Shown here piece by piece: positions 14,799-24,095 of a stretch of 27,890 nucleotides of DNA. Each line of letters starts with the position of its first letter. Position 1 is the stretch's first letter. The DNA is from an uncultured Clostridia bacterium (GTDB taxonomy: Bacteria > Bacillota > Clostridia > TANB77 > CAG-508). The notes below the pieces were generated by a model. That model ran no database searches and was not told the origin of the DNA. It worked only from the letters and a program-made list of their open reading frames with translations. Made by a program: the position numbers and the translations under genes. The stretch covers positions 1 through 27,890 of the forward strand of contig CALXZW010000005.1 of assembly GCA_944393345.1 (NCBI GenBank), written 5' to 3'.

Positions 14799-16784
14799 CT
14801 ATTCTGCTGTATATGACGTCATTTCACTATACTTTATTGTTCCTTGATGTTTTAATACATCATCAATATATACTTTTATTTCTTTACTTCCTGTTCCTTT
14901 TGTTGTTCCTGCTTTTAGATTTGCTTCTGAAGCACTAATTTGTTCAGAATATATTGTATCTGTTCCCACAACTACTTTTAAATTTACTTTTTTTACCTTT
15001 TTATCTGTTGTATTATTGCCATCATTATCTTCCTCATAAATATTTCCACCTAATAAAGATTTAACATTTACAAAAACTGATACTTCTTTCATTTCTTCTA
15101 ACTTATTAACTGTAATCGTAATAGTTGTTCCTTCATCTACAACTTTTCCTACATCTGTACTTTGTTTTAGTACAATTCCACTATCTTTGTTTGTCTCTTC
15201 TTCATAAGCAATATTAACTTTTAATCCTAAATCTTCTAATGTTTTTTTAGCATCCGCTTCTGATTGCCCTACAACATTAACTACTGTTACTTGTTTTATT
15301 CCTGTTCCTATACTTACATGAATTTTTATAGTATCTCCTGCCAATGCTTCTGTATCTGGTTCTATTTCTTGGCTTACTACATATCCTTGTTTTACAGTTT
15401 TACTTGTTTCTTCTATAACTTCTGCTTTTAATTTTGCTTCTTCTATAAGTTTTATTGCTTCTTCTCTTTCTTTTCCTTTTACATTTGGAACTACTGTTTT
15501 TTCTTGACCTTTACTTATTACCACTTTAACTGTACTTCCTTGTTTTACTTTATTGTATTTTTCCATATATGCTGGATCTTGAGATATTACATAACCTTCT
15601 GGAACTTCTTTATCATATTCTTCTTTTTCAACTTCAAATACTAATTTTGCATCTTCTATTGCTTTTTGTGCTTCTTCTTTAGACATTCCTACTACTTTTG
15701 GCATATTTACTTCTGGTGGATTAGTTATACTTAGTATTCCAAGTGTTCCCCCTAAGCTCACAATAAATAGTATTATCAATCCTAAAAATATACTTAATCC
15801 TTTATGAGTTTTAACAAAAGTTTTAAATTTTCCCTCTTTTTTAACATTTCTAGATTTGCGATTTTCTGAATCTTGTATATTTCCATATATATCTGTATTA
15901 ATTTTTTGTGTTTTAGCAGTTGCATCATATGATAATTCTTCTACAAACTCACCATCTGGATTTTTTAATGCTTTTCTTAAGTCACTTAATATTTCTGTCG
16001 CACTTTGATATCTTAAAGTTGTATCTTTTTGCAAAGCTTTCATTATTATTTTGTTCACTGCTACTGGTAAATTTGGATTTAATTCTATTGGTTCTACTGG
16101 TTCTTCTTGCATATGCTTTAATGCCACAGATACAGGCGTATCTGCATCAAATGGTACTTTTCCTGTTACCATTTCGTACATTACTACACCTAGTGAATAT
16201 AAGTCTGATTTTGCATCTGTAAAACCTCCTCTTTCATGTTCTGGTGAAAAATAATGAACTGAACCTATTGTTGTACCAAATGCTGTTATAGTAGAATTTG
16301 AAACTGCTTTAGCTATTCCAAAATCAGTTACTTTAGCTATTCCATCTTCTGTAATTATTATATTATGTGGTTTTATATCCCTATGTACTATATTATTTCT
16401 ATGTGCTACTTCTAATGCAGAAGCAATCTGAATTGCAACATTCACAGACCATTTCCAAGGTAATGGACCTCTTTCTTCTATTATTATTTCTTTTAAAGTT
16501 TTTCCTTGTATTAATTCCATTACTATATAATATAGATTTTCATCAACACCTACATCAAAAATTGAAACAATATTTGCATGTGTTAATCTTGCTGCTGATT
16601 GTGCTTCAGCTTCAAATCTTTTTATAAACTCTTCATCTGTTGTAAATTCATCTCTTAATATTTTTACTGCTACATATCTTTTTAATACTTTATCTGTTGC
16701 TTTATATACTGTTGCCATTCCGCCATTACCAATTTTCTCAATAATTTCGTATCTATTTCCTAACAATTTACCCTCTAAATTCAT
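14799..16784 (-). CDS. prkC: PASTA-domain Ser/Thr protein kinase (PrkC/Stk)
   Basis: Membrane kinase of 661 residues that senses muropeptides. The cytoplasmic kinase domain (about 12-270) has the glycine loop IGNGGMATV (18-26), K41, HRDIKPHN with catalytic D136, and DFG at 154. A juxtamembrane linker and one TM helix (about 331-352) follow. Three extracellular PASTA repeats lie at about 357-425, 427-492 and 497-560. A further 100-residue beta-rich tail includes an acidic NIYEEDNDGNNTTD stretch. In Bacillus the kinase phosphorylates translation and wall factors, including proteins encoded in its own cluster. TAAGGAGAG precedes the ATG. It lies 39 bp after its phosphatase prpC. Confidence 0.97.
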   Translation of the reverse strand: MNLEGKLLGNRYEIIEKIGNGGMATVYKATDKVLKRYVAVKILRDEFTTDEEFIKRFEAEAQSAARLTHANIVSIFDVGVDENLYYIVMELIQGKTLKEIIIEERGPLPWKWSVNVAIQIASALEVAHRNNIVHRDIKPHNIIITEDGIAKVTDFGIAKAVSNSTITAFGTTIGSVHYFSPEHERGGFTDAKSDLYSLGVVMYEMVTGKVPFDADTPVSVALKHMQEEPVEPIELNPNLPVAVNKIIMKALQKDTTLRYQSATEILSDLRKALKNPDGEFVEELSYDATAKTQKINTDIYGNIQDSENRKSRNVKKEGKFKTFVKTHKGLSIFLGLIILFIVSLGGTLGILSITNPPEVNMPKVVGMSKEEAQKAIEDAKLVFEVEKEEYDKEVPEGYVISQDPAYMEKYNKVKQGSTVKVVISKGQEKTVVPNVKGKEREEAIKLIEEAKLKAEVIEETSKTVKQGYVVSQEIEPDTEALAGDTIKIHVSIGTGIKQVTVVNVVGQSEADAKKTLEDLGLKVNIAYEEETNKDSGIVLKQSTDVGKVVDEGTTITITVNKLEEMKEVSVFVNVKSLLGGNIYEEDNDGNNTTDKKVKKVNLKVVVGTDTIYSEQISASEANLKAGTTKGTGSKEIKVYIDDVLKHQGTIKYSEMTSYTAE

Positions 16785-16823
16785 ACTCTTTTCTCTCCTT
16801 AAATGTGTTTTTTCTGTAGATAG

Positions 16824-17558
16824 TTATATATTTTTTATTACAATTATTGTTATATTATCATAGCCGCCATTTTTATTGGCTTTTTCTACCAATTCTTTTG
16901 GTGCTAATTCTATGTTATTTTTAGCAGATTCAAATATTTCCTCTGTTTTTACCATATTTGTTAAACCATCAGATGCCATAATTAATATGTCATCTTTTAA
17001 AAATCCTTTTGCCATAACATCTGGTTCTACAAAAGCATTACATCCTAGCGCTTTTATTAACATGTTCTTTTGTGGATGATGATTTGCTTCTTCTTGTGTT
17101 ATTGTTCCATCTTTAACTAATTTTTGAACATAACTATGATCTTGTGTTAATTTTCTCATAAAATCTTTTCTTATTCGATATATTCTACTATCTCCGACAT
17201 GTCCTATAAATACTCTATTATTATATATTAAACAAATCTCTAAAGTAGTACCCATTCCCTCCAATTCTTTACTTTCTTTTGACTTTTCATATACTACCAT
17301 ATTTGCATATTCCATACTACTTCCAACTAATTGAATGATACTATCTCTATCTTTTTCTATATCTTTAAAATTATTTTCTATATAGTTTTTAGCTGATTGA
17401 ATTGCTAATTGACTTGCTATTTCTCCTCCATTATATCCCCCCATTCCATCTGCTAACATATATAACTGCACTTGATCTAATGAGTTAGATATATAATAAC
17501 TGTCTTGGTTTATCTCTCTTACTTTTCCGATATCTGACTTAGCATAAGCTTTTATCAT
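16824..17558 (-). CDS. prpC: PP2C-family protein phosphatase
   Basis: Mn/Mg-dependent phosphatase of 244 residues that reverses PrkC phosphorylation in the cytoplasm. The PP2C metal motifs are in order: REINQDS (D19), DGMGGYNGG (D37), GHVGDSR, SDGLTN and GGYDNIT. There is no membrane segment. GGGGTGA precedes the ATG at 17558. It is the first gene of the four-gene unit prpC-prkC-rsgA-rpe, and its promoter is divergent from that of mutS2. Confidence 0.97.
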   Translation of the reverse strand: MIKAYAKSDIGKVREINQDSYYISNSLDQVQLYMLADGMGGYNGGEIASQLAIQSAKNYIENNFKDIEKDRDSIIQLVGSSMEYANMVVYEKSKESKELEGMGTTLEICLIYNNRVFIGHVGDSRIYRIRKDFMRKLTQDHSYVQKLVKDGTITQEEANHHPQKNMLIKALGCNAFVEPDVMAKGFLKDDILIMASDGLTNMVKTEEIFESAKNNIELAPKELVEKANKNGGYDNITIIVIKNI

Positions 17559-17611
17559 TTTTTCACCCCGTTTTCTTGTTTTAGAGATATTTTTCTCATA
17601 CTAATAAATAT

Positions 17612-17640
17612 GTTATACCATAGTTTTTAGTTTTTTGCAA
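17612..17640 (-). promoter_or_regulatory. sigma-A promoter of prpC-prkC-rsgA-rpe
   Basis: On the minus strand TTGCAA (17635-17640), a 17-bp spacer and TATAAC (17612-17617) with an extended TGG. It is about 54 bp upstream of prpC. Confidence 0.7.
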
Positions 17641-17671
17641 TTATTTTAAAAAAATTAGTTTTTATATTCTA

Positions 17672-17700
17672 TTGACCATTATTTTAAATCCTTGTATAAT
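17672..17700 (+). promoter_or_regulatory. sigma-A promoter of mutS2
   Basis: TTGACC (17672-17677), a 17-bp spacer and TATAAT (17695-17700). It is about 45 bp before the mutS2 ATG; its -35 is 31 bp from the divergent prpC -35. Confidence 0.8.
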
Positions 17701-17745
17701 AGCATTATATTGTATAAAATTAAGCATTTAAGGAGGGATTTTATT

Positions 17746-20133
17746 ATGGTAAACAAATATTATCTAGAAAAATTAGAATATAATCAAATCATTAATAATT
17801 TATCAAACTTTGCAATTACATATATAGGTAAAGATATTTGTAATACATTAATACCTAGTAATTCTAAAGAAGTTGTAAAAAGTTTACTAGCTCAAACTAA
17901 TGAAGCTGTCACTTTATTATATAAAAATAGCTCTCCTTCTTTTTTTGAAATTGCAAATATTGAAATGTCATTAAAAAGTTTAGAAAGTTCAACTTCTTTA
18001 TCTGCTAAGGCTCTTTTGGATTTAGCAAATATTTTTAAACAAAGTTATGAACTAAAAGAATATTTTAATAAAGATTTTATAACATCTTCTGACTTTCCTA
18101 TTTTATCTAGTTTATTTTCTGAACTTTATACTAATAAAAATGTTATGGAAAAAATATATTCATGTATTATAGATGAAAATACTATTGATGACAAAGCTTC
18201 TAACAATTTACAAAATATCAGAAAAAAGAAACGAATTTTAGAACAATCTATTAGATCTAATTTAAATAATTTCATACATTCTGTTAAATATTCTAAATAT
18301 ATTCAAGAACCTATTATAACTATTAGAAATGATAGATTTGTAATTCCTGTAAAAGAAGAATATAGAAGTCAAATAAAAGGATTTGTACATGATATTTCTA
18401 ATGCCGGTTCTACTGTTTATATTGAACCCATTTCTATTTTCGAATTAAATAATGAAATAAACAGTTTAAAAATAGAAGAAGAAATTGAAATAGAAAAAAT
18501 ATTACAAATTTTGAGTTCTTTATTTTTTAATTATATTGATGAACTAAAAAAAGATGTTAATATTATTGGAATGTTAGATTTTATTTTTGCTAAAGCAAAA
18601 TATTCAAAATATATTGATGGTATCACACCTACTATTAATGAGGAAAAGTATATTAATTTAATAAATGCTAGACATCCTCTTCTTAGTAAAGATAAAGTAG
18701 TTCCTATATCTTTACATCTAGGAATTTCTAACATTGACAAAAATGATAATACTTCTGTTTTATTAATTACTGGTCCAAATACTGGTGGAAAAACAGTTAC
18801 TTTAAAAACGGTTGGCCTATTAACATGCATGGCATGTAGTGGATTGAATATTCCTGCATCACCCAAATCTAGTATTTATGTTTTTGACTCCATTTTTGCA
18901 GATATTGGAGATAATCAAAGTATAGCTGACTCTTTAAGTACATTTTCTTCACATATGTTAAATATTATTGATATAATAAAACATTCCACAAAAGATTCTC
19001 TAATTTTAGTAGATGAATTAGGTTCTGGGACGGATCCACTTGAAGGTGCAAATTTAGCTATAAGCATTTTAGAATATTTTTTAAATAGTGGCAGTTTAGT
19101 TGTTGCTACAACTCATTATCAAGAATTAAAAGAGTATGCACTTGTTACAAAAGGATTTAAAAATGCTTCTGTTGAATTTGATATTAATACACTTTCTCCT
19201 ACATATAAATTGCTACTAGGAATTCCTGGCAAAAGCAATGCTTTTGAAATAAGTAGGAAATTAGGACTAGATGAAAAAATAATCAATATAGCTAAAAATA
19301 GAATGTCTAAAAAATCTATTGATATAGAAGAATTATTAAAAAATATTTATGATGATAAATCTCAAATAGAAAAGGAAAAAGAAAAAATAGAAGCTGAATT
19401 AAATAAGATTTCATCCTTGAGAAAAAAATTAGAATTTGATTATTCAAAGTTAGAACAAGAGAAAAATGACTTAATTAATAATGCCAAAATTGAAGCTAGA
19501 AACATTTTATTAGATGCTAAAGAAGATGCTAATGAAATTATTAAAAAAATATCTAATACTACTAATTCAAAAGAATTAAATTCTATTAGAAATACTCTAA
19601 ACGAAAAAATTTCAAATATGAATACTCTTAATAAAATAGCATCTGATAATTTAAATAATAATTTGTCAGTAGAAGATATAAAACCTAATAAAGAAGTATT
19701 TATTACTACTTTAAACCAAAATGGAATTATACTTTCTGAAATCTCAAAATCTAATACAGTTCAAGTTCAAATTGGAATGATGAAAATGAATATTGATATA
19801 ACATTTTTACAACCAGCAAAAAAATCTTTAACTGCTAAAAAAGATTTTACAAATTCTAATTATAATTCTATTTCTAAATCTAGAACTATAAAGAGTGAAA
19901 TAAATGTAATTGGTCTAAATGTTGAAGAAGCAATATTTGTCATAGATAAATTTCTAGACGATTGTAGTTTAGTCAAACTTCAAACTGCTAGAATTGTTCA
20001 TGGAAAAGGAACTGGAAAATTAAGAAATGGTATACATCAATTTTTAAAAACAAATCCTCATGTAAAAAACTTTAGATTAGGAACATTTGGTGAAGGTGAA
20101 ATGGGAGTTACTGTCGTAGAATTAAAAAAATAG
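17746..20133 (+). CDS. mutS2: MutS2: ATPase with Smr domain
   Basis: A 795-residue MutS-family ATPase without a mismatch-recognition domain. A helical core is followed by Walker A GPNTGGKT (343-350), Walker B LILVDELGSGTDP and the dimerisation region. A long charged coiled coil (about 535-640) precedes the C-terminal Smr domain, whose HGKGTGKLR motif is intact. In B. subtilis MutS2 recognises collided ribosomes and splits them; in other bacteria it restrains recombination. The ATG at 17746 is chosen because AAGGAGGG lies just upstream; the frame is open for 18 more codons but those overlap the promoter. It is monocistronic and convergent with ylmH. Confidence 0.97.
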   Translation: MVNKYYLEKLEYNQIINNLSNFAITYIGKDICNTLIPSNSKEVVKSLLAQTNEAVTLLYKNSSPSFFEIANIEMSLKSLESSTSLSAKALLDLANIFKQSYELKEYFNKDFITSSDFPILSSLFSELYTNKNVMEKIYSCIIDENTIDDKASNNLQNIRKKKRILEQSIRSNLNNFIHSVKYSKYIQEPIITIRNDRFVIPVKEEYRSQIKGFVHDISNAGSTVYIEPISIFELNNEINSLKIEEEIEIEKILQILSSLFFNYIDELKKDVNIIGMLDFIFAKAKYSKYIDGITPTINEEKYINLINARHPLLSKDKVVPISLHLGISNIDKNDNTSVLLITGPNTGGKTVTLKTVGLLTCMACSGLNIPASPKSSIYVFDSIFADIGDNQSIADSLSTFSSHMLNIIDIIKHSTKDSLILVDELGSGTDPLEGANLAISILEYFLNSGSLVVATTHYQELKEYALVTKGFKNASVEFDINTLSPTYKLLLGIPGKSNAFEISRKLGLDEKIINIAKNRMSKKSIDIEELLKNIYDDKSQIEKEKEKIEAELNKISSLRKKLEFDYSKLEQEKNDLINNAKIEARNILLDAKEDANEIIKKISNTTNSKELNSIRNTLNEKISNMNTLNKIASDNLNNNLSVEDIKPNKEVFITTLNQNGIILSEISKSNTVQVQIGMMKMNIDITFLQPAKKSLTAKKDFTNSNYNSISKSRTIKSEINVIGLNVEEAIFVIDKFLDDCSLVKLQTARIVHGKGTGKLRNGIHQFLKTNPHVKNFRLGTFGEGEMGVTVVELKK

Positions 20134-20156
20134 AAAAATGTTACCACTTTTCTATT
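20129..20156. terminator. candidate bidirectional terminator formed from the ends of mutS2 and ylmH
   Basis: AATAGAAAA (20129-20137) pairs with TTTTCTATT (20148-20156) around a 10-base loop. The mutS2 TAG is in the left arm and the last ylmH codons are in the right arm, so both genes end inside the structure. There is no long U-run, so efficiency is uncertain. Confidence 0.45.
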
Positions 20157-20941
20157 TCTACCACAGTTCTCCCGCTTCTTGTATTTCCCGAAAATGCTTT
20201 TATCACAAATCTTCCTTTACCTCTAATAGTAATTACATCATTTAATTTCAATTGTTTTGATGGTTTTGTTTCATTTTGACCATTTATAAATACTCTTTCT
20301 TGTTTTATTATTTCATTTGCCTTGCTCCTTGATGTCCTTGCTAAATCTGACACAAAATTATCTAACCTAAAAGAAGGTACTATTATTTTTATATTTTCAA
20401 CTGTTATTTCTTTTTGTTTTAATTCAGATATTTCTTTTATTTCTATACTACTATTTTGAAATCTTGTAAGTGATGGTAATTCTTTTTTTAATATTTCTCC
20501 AAAATCATTTAAAGTAATAATATCTGCTCCTTCTTTATAAACGATTATATCTCCAACTTTTTCTCTTTTTAAACCTAATTTAACTATACCTCCTAAATAA
20601 TTTCTGTGTACATATTTTCCATACTCTGTTTCTGGTAATTTTATTCTAATTACTTTTAATATTTTATCTAAATTTTTTTCTAGCATAGAGTCAGTATATT
20701 TATCTGGATATGTTATTAATATTTTTCTTTCTGCTTCATTATAACCACCAAATAGAATATAATTTTTTATTTGATTCTTTTTTAAAAATTTCTCAACTAA
20801 TGATATTTGATACATATCTAAAAAGTCTGTATACTCTATTTTTTGCTTATTTTTTGAATTTTCTATTTTTTCTAATATCTGTGCTAGGCATATTTTATCT
20901 TCTTGCTTTTTATATTCATTTAATAATTCTTGTTTATTCAT
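20141..20941 (-). CDS. ylmH: YlmH-family S4 RNA-binding protein
   Basis: A 266-residue protein with the YlmH N-terminal region (NYILFGGYNEAERKILITYPD), a middle domain (GGIVKLGLKREKVGDI) and a C-terminal S4 domain (about 185-245: SFRLDNFVSDLARTSRSKANEIIKQ cut short here, then VFINGQ and ITIRGKGRF). In B. subtilis YlmH binds 50S subunits blocked by peptidyl-tRNA and takes part in ribosome-associated quality control. The ATG at 20941 is chosen because AAGAAGGG precedes it; an earlier in-frame ATG lacks a ribosome site. It follows dxs by 70 bp on the same strand and is probably in its message. Its usual place near divIVA/sepF is not seen here. Confidence 0.88.
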   Translation of the reverse strand: MNKQELLNEYKKQEDKICLAQILEKIENSKNKQKIEYTDFLDMYQISLVEKFLKKNQIKNYILFGGYNEAERKILITYPDKYTDSMLEKNLDKILKVIRIKLPETEYGKYVHRNYLGGIVKLGLKREKVGDIIVYKEGADIITLNDFGEILKKELPSLTRFQNSSIEIKEISELKQKEITVENIKIIVPSFRLDNFVSDLARTSRSKANEIIKQERVFINGQNETKPSKQLKLNDVITIRGKGRFVIKAFSGNTRSGRTVVEIEKW

Positions 20942-21011
20942 GTCGGATTTTCCCTTCTTTATCCCTAAATCTTTTTTATATTTAAAAATCATAATTATTT
21001 TTAATAAACTT

Positions 21012-22880
21012 TTATATTTGACACAATATTTTTTCTTTTTTTACTTCATTTAATATTGATACTTCATCAAGTTTATATAATTTTTCTAATTCTTCAACAC
21101 TACCATGTTTTATAAATTTATCAGGATATGCATAACTTTTAATTTTTACATTTTGTAAATTTTCATCTATAATAAGTTCCTTTATAGCCGTTCCTAATCC
21201 ATTTATAATTGTTCCATCTTCTATAGTTATTACATTTCTCGTTTTTTCTATTGATTCTATAATCATTTTTTTATCTAATGGTTTTATAAATCTAGCATTT
21301 ATCACTTCTACTTCTATATTATCTTCTTGCAACTTTTCAGCTATTTTCATTGCTCTTGCAACTGTTTTTCCTATAGCTATAATAGTTAAATCAGTTCCAC
21401 TTTTTAATAATTCTGCCTTCCCTATTTCTATATTTTTATGTTCCATAAATTGATAACCATCTTCTCCACCTCTTGGATATCTTATAACTACTGGTTTATT
21501 TGATTCTATTGCAAATTCTAACATTTGTTCTAATTCTTTAAAATCTTTCGGAGCTAATATTGCTAAATTTGGAACTAATCTAAAAAAAGCCATGTCTAAA
21601 GTTCCCTGATGAGTTTCTCCGTCTGCTCCTACAATACCTGCTCTATCAACACACATAACAACTGGTAATTTTTGAATTGCAATATCATGTATTACTTGAT
21701 CATAACATCTTTGATAAAATGATGAATAAATTGGTACTACTGGTATCATACCTTCTTTAGCCATTCCTGCTGCTAAACCTAAAGCATGTTGTTCTGCAAT
21801 TCCTATATCAAAAAATCTATCTGGAAACTCTTTAGCAAATTTTGCAAGTCCTGTTCCATCTTTCATTGATGCTGTTATTGCAACTATTTTTTGGTTTTTG
21901 TTTGCTAATTCTATTAATTTTTCTCCAAATATTTTAGAATAGTCATCTTTTTTCTCTTTTTTACTTTTTCCTGTTTCTATGTCAAAAGGTGCAGTTGCAT
22001 GAAATTTATCTGGATTTTCCTCTGCAATTTTATACCCTTTTCCTTTTTTAGTTAAAACATGAATTAAAGTTGGACCATCAATTTGTTTACTTATTCTTAA
22101 TAAACTCTCTAATTGTTCAATATTATTTCCATCAACAGGACCTAAGTATTTAAATCCTATATCTTCAAAAAACATTTTAGGAATTATTAATTGTTTTATT
22201 CCTCTTTTGCCTTTTTGCACAATTTTAACTATTGGTCTACCTATTATAGGTATTTTACTTATAATTTTTTTTGCTGATATATTTGATTTAGTGTATAATT
22301 TTTTAGTTCTTAATTTACTTAAAAATAAATTTAGTCCACCTATATTTTTAGATATACTCATTTCATTATCATTTAATATTACAGTCAATTTTGTTTGACT
22401 ATACCCTGCATCATTAAGTGCTTCTAATGCCATTCCTCCTGTTAATGCACCATCACCTATAACTGCTAATACATAATTATCTTTTCCTTCTAAATCTCTT
22501 GCTCTTGCCATCCCTAGTGCTGCTGAAATTGATGTACTACTATGTCCTGTATTAAAACAATCTGCTTCTGATTCACATGTTTTTGGGAACCCTGCAATTC
22601 CATCTAGTTTTCTTAATGTCTTTAATTTTTCTTTTCTTCCTGTTAATATTTTGTGTACATAAGTTTGATGCCCAACATCCCAAACAATTTTATCTTTTGG
22701 TAAATCATATACACTATGAAGAGCTATTGTTAATTCAACTACTCCTAAATTTGATGCTAAATGTCCTCCATTTTCTGATACTATTTCTAATATATATTTT
22801 CTAATTTCTTCAGCCAATTGCTTTTTTTCATCTATATTTAATTTTTTTACATCTTGTGAATTATTAATTTTTTCTAACAT
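21012..22880 (-). CDS. dxs: 1-deoxy-D-xylulose-5-phosphate synthase
   Basis: First enzyme of the MEP isoprenoid pathway, condensing pyruvate and glyceraldehyde 3-phosphate with thiamine diphosphate. It is 622 residues, the normal length. Visible motifs are GGHLASNLG (H40), DVGHQTY (H71) and the ThDP motif GDGALTGG (142-149). The second domain has IAEQHALGLAAGMA with the catalytic glutamate, and DRAGIVGADGETHQG. The ATG at 22880 is chosen over a GTG three codons earlier because AAAGGTGAT lies at the right distance. A strong promoter is directly upstream. ylmH follows. Confidence 0.98.
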   Translation of the reverse strand: MLEKINNSQDVKKLNIDEKKQLAEEIRKYILEIVSENGGHLASNLGVVELTIALHSVYDLPKDKIVWDVGHQTYVHKILTGRKEKLKTLRKLDGIAGFPKTCESEADCFNTGHSSTSISAALGMARARDLEGKDNYVLAVIGDGALTGGMALEALNDAGYSQTKLTVILNDNEMSISKNIGGLNLFLSKLRTKKLYTKSNISAKKIISKIPIIGRPIVKIVQKGKRGIKQLIIPKMFFEDIGFKYLGPVDGNNIEQLESLLRISKQIDGPTLIHVLTKKGKGYKIAEENPDKFHATAPFDIETGKSKKEKKDDYSKIFGEKLIELANKNQKIVAITASMKDGTGLAKFAKEFPDRFFDIGIAEQHALGLAAGMAKEGMIPVVPIYSSFYQRCYDQVIHDIAIQKLPVVMCVDRAGIVGADGETHQGTLDMAFFRLVPNLAILAPKDFKELEQMLEFAIESNKPVVIRYPRGGEDGYQFMEHKNIEIGKAELLKSGTDLTIIAIGKTVARAMKIAEKLQEDNIEVEVINARFIKPLDKKMIIESIEKTRNVITIEDGTIINGLGTAIKELIIDENLQNVKIKSYAYPDKFIKHGSVEELEKLYKLDEVSILNEVKKEKILCQI

Positions 22881-22900
22881 TTTTATCACCTTTGTGCCAT

Positions 22901-22929
22901 ATTATATCATAGAAACACCTTTATGTCCA
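22901..22929 (-). promoter_or_regulatory. sigma-A promoter of dxs-ylmH
   Basis: On the minus strand TGGACA (22924-22929), a 17-bp spacer and TATAAT (22901-22906) with TGA in front. It lies only about 21 bp upstream of the ATG, so the leader is very short. Confidence 0.8.
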
Positions 22930-22932
22930 CAT

Positions 22933-22961
22933 TTGACTTTTTCCAATGTATCAATTACAAT
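22933..22961 (+). promoter_or_regulatory. sigma-A promoter of asd
   Basis: TTGACT (22933-22938), a 17-bp spacer and TACAAT (22956-22961). Its -35 is separated from the divergent dxs -35 by only 3 bp. Confidence 0.8.
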
Positions 22962-22998
22962 TTAATTGCATATTTTTATTATAAAGGAGAGATTGATC

Positions 22999-23991
22999 AT
23001 GAAAAAAATATATAAAGTCGCAATAGTTGGAGCAACTGGTCTTGTTGGAAGAACTGTTTTAAAAGTTTTAGAAGAGAAAAAATTTAAGAATGTAGAGTAT
23101 TATTTATTTTGTTCCAAAAAATCTGCTAATACAAAAATTAACTTTTTAAATACTACATATATTACACAAGAACTAACTACAAATTCTTTTGATCTTCACT
23201 TTGATTATGCAATTTTTTGTGCAGGTGGTGAAACTTCTAAAAATTATGCTCCTATTGCTGTTTCAAAAGGTACTGTAGTTATAGATAATAGCAGTATTTT
23301 TAGAATGGATGAAAATGTACCATTAATTGTTCCTGAAGTTAATTCCGAGGAAATTTTAAATAATAACGGAATTATTGCAAATCCTAATTGTTCAACAATA
23401 CAAGCTGTTTTACCTCTAAAAGCTTTAGATAACAAATATGGAATAAAGAGAATCGTATATTCCACATATCAAGCAGTTTCAGGTGCCGGTCGTTCTGGAA
23501 TCGAAGATTTATTAAGCAAATATGCTGGTGAAGATTTAAAAAAATTCCCTTATTCTATTTATAATAATTGTATTCCACATATTGATGTTTTTATGGAAGA
23601 TGGTTATACAAAAGAAGAACATAAAATGATTAATGAAACAAGAAAAATATTGAATAAACCAAATTTACCTATTACCGCTACTGCTGTTAGAGTTCCTGTA
23701 GAAAATTGTCATGGAGAATCTATTAATGTTGAATTAGAAAATGATTTTGACTTATATGATGTTAAATTGTTATTTCAAAATTTTCCTAACCTTATTGTGG
23801 TTGATAATCCCGATAAGAATTATTATCCTTTAGCTAGTAAAGCAAATGGAAATGATGAAGTTTTTGTTGGAAGAATAAGACGAGATTTTAGTGTAAAAAA
23901 TGGTATTAACTTTTGGGTAGTTGCTGATAATTTAAGAAAAGGTGCTGCTACTAATGCTGTTCAAATATTAGAATATTTATTAATCCATTAA
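22999..23991 (+). CDS. asd: aspartate-semialdehyde dehydrogenase
   Basis: Reduces aspartyl phosphate to aspartate semialdehyde with NADPH, the branch point to lysine/diaminopimelate, threonine and methionine. It is 330 residues from the chosen start. The nucleotide loop is GATGLVG (11-17), the catalytic cysteine is C131 in NPNCST, and YQAVSGAG and PVENCHGES follow in order. The ATG at 22999 has AAAGGAGA upstream; the earlier in-frame TTG has none. The neighbouring dapA uses its product, and the two genes have separate promoters. Confidence 0.97.
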   Translation: MKKIYKVAIVGATGLVGRTVLKVLEEKKFKNVEYYLFCSKKSANTKINFLNTTYITQELTTNSFDLHFDYAIFCAGGETSKNYAPIAVSKGTVVIDNSSIFRMDENVPLIVPEVNSEEILNNNGIIANPNCSTIQAVLPLKALDNKYGIKRIVYSTYQAVSGAGRSGIEDLLSKYAGEDLKKFPYSIYNNCIPHIDVFMEDGYTKEEHKMINETRKILNKPNLPITATAVRVPVENCHGESINVELENDFDLYDVKLLFQNFPNLIVVDNPDKNYYPLASKANGNDEVFVGRIRRDFSVKNGINFWVVADNLRKGAATNAVQILEYLLIH

Positions 23992-24003
23992 TTTGTATTT
24001 TTG

Positions 24004-24032
24004 TTGATTTTGATATTTTATTATAATATAAT
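24004..24032 (+). promoter_or_regulatory. sigma-A promoter of dapA
   Basis: TTGATT (24004-24009), a 17-bp spacer and TATAAT (24027-24032). A weak AT hairpin (about 24039-24063) lies in the leader. I saw no lysine riboswitch. Confidence 0.7.
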
Positions 24033-24095
24033 GTTTTTAGAAAAAATATAATTATATTTTTCTTTATCAGAACACTTTAAAAAGGGTGATTTTAC

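Noticed and set aside
23992..24095. Lysine riboswitch upstream of dapA
   Set aside because: The leader is about 60 bases of A/T with one weak hairpin, far too short and without the conserved junction elements.
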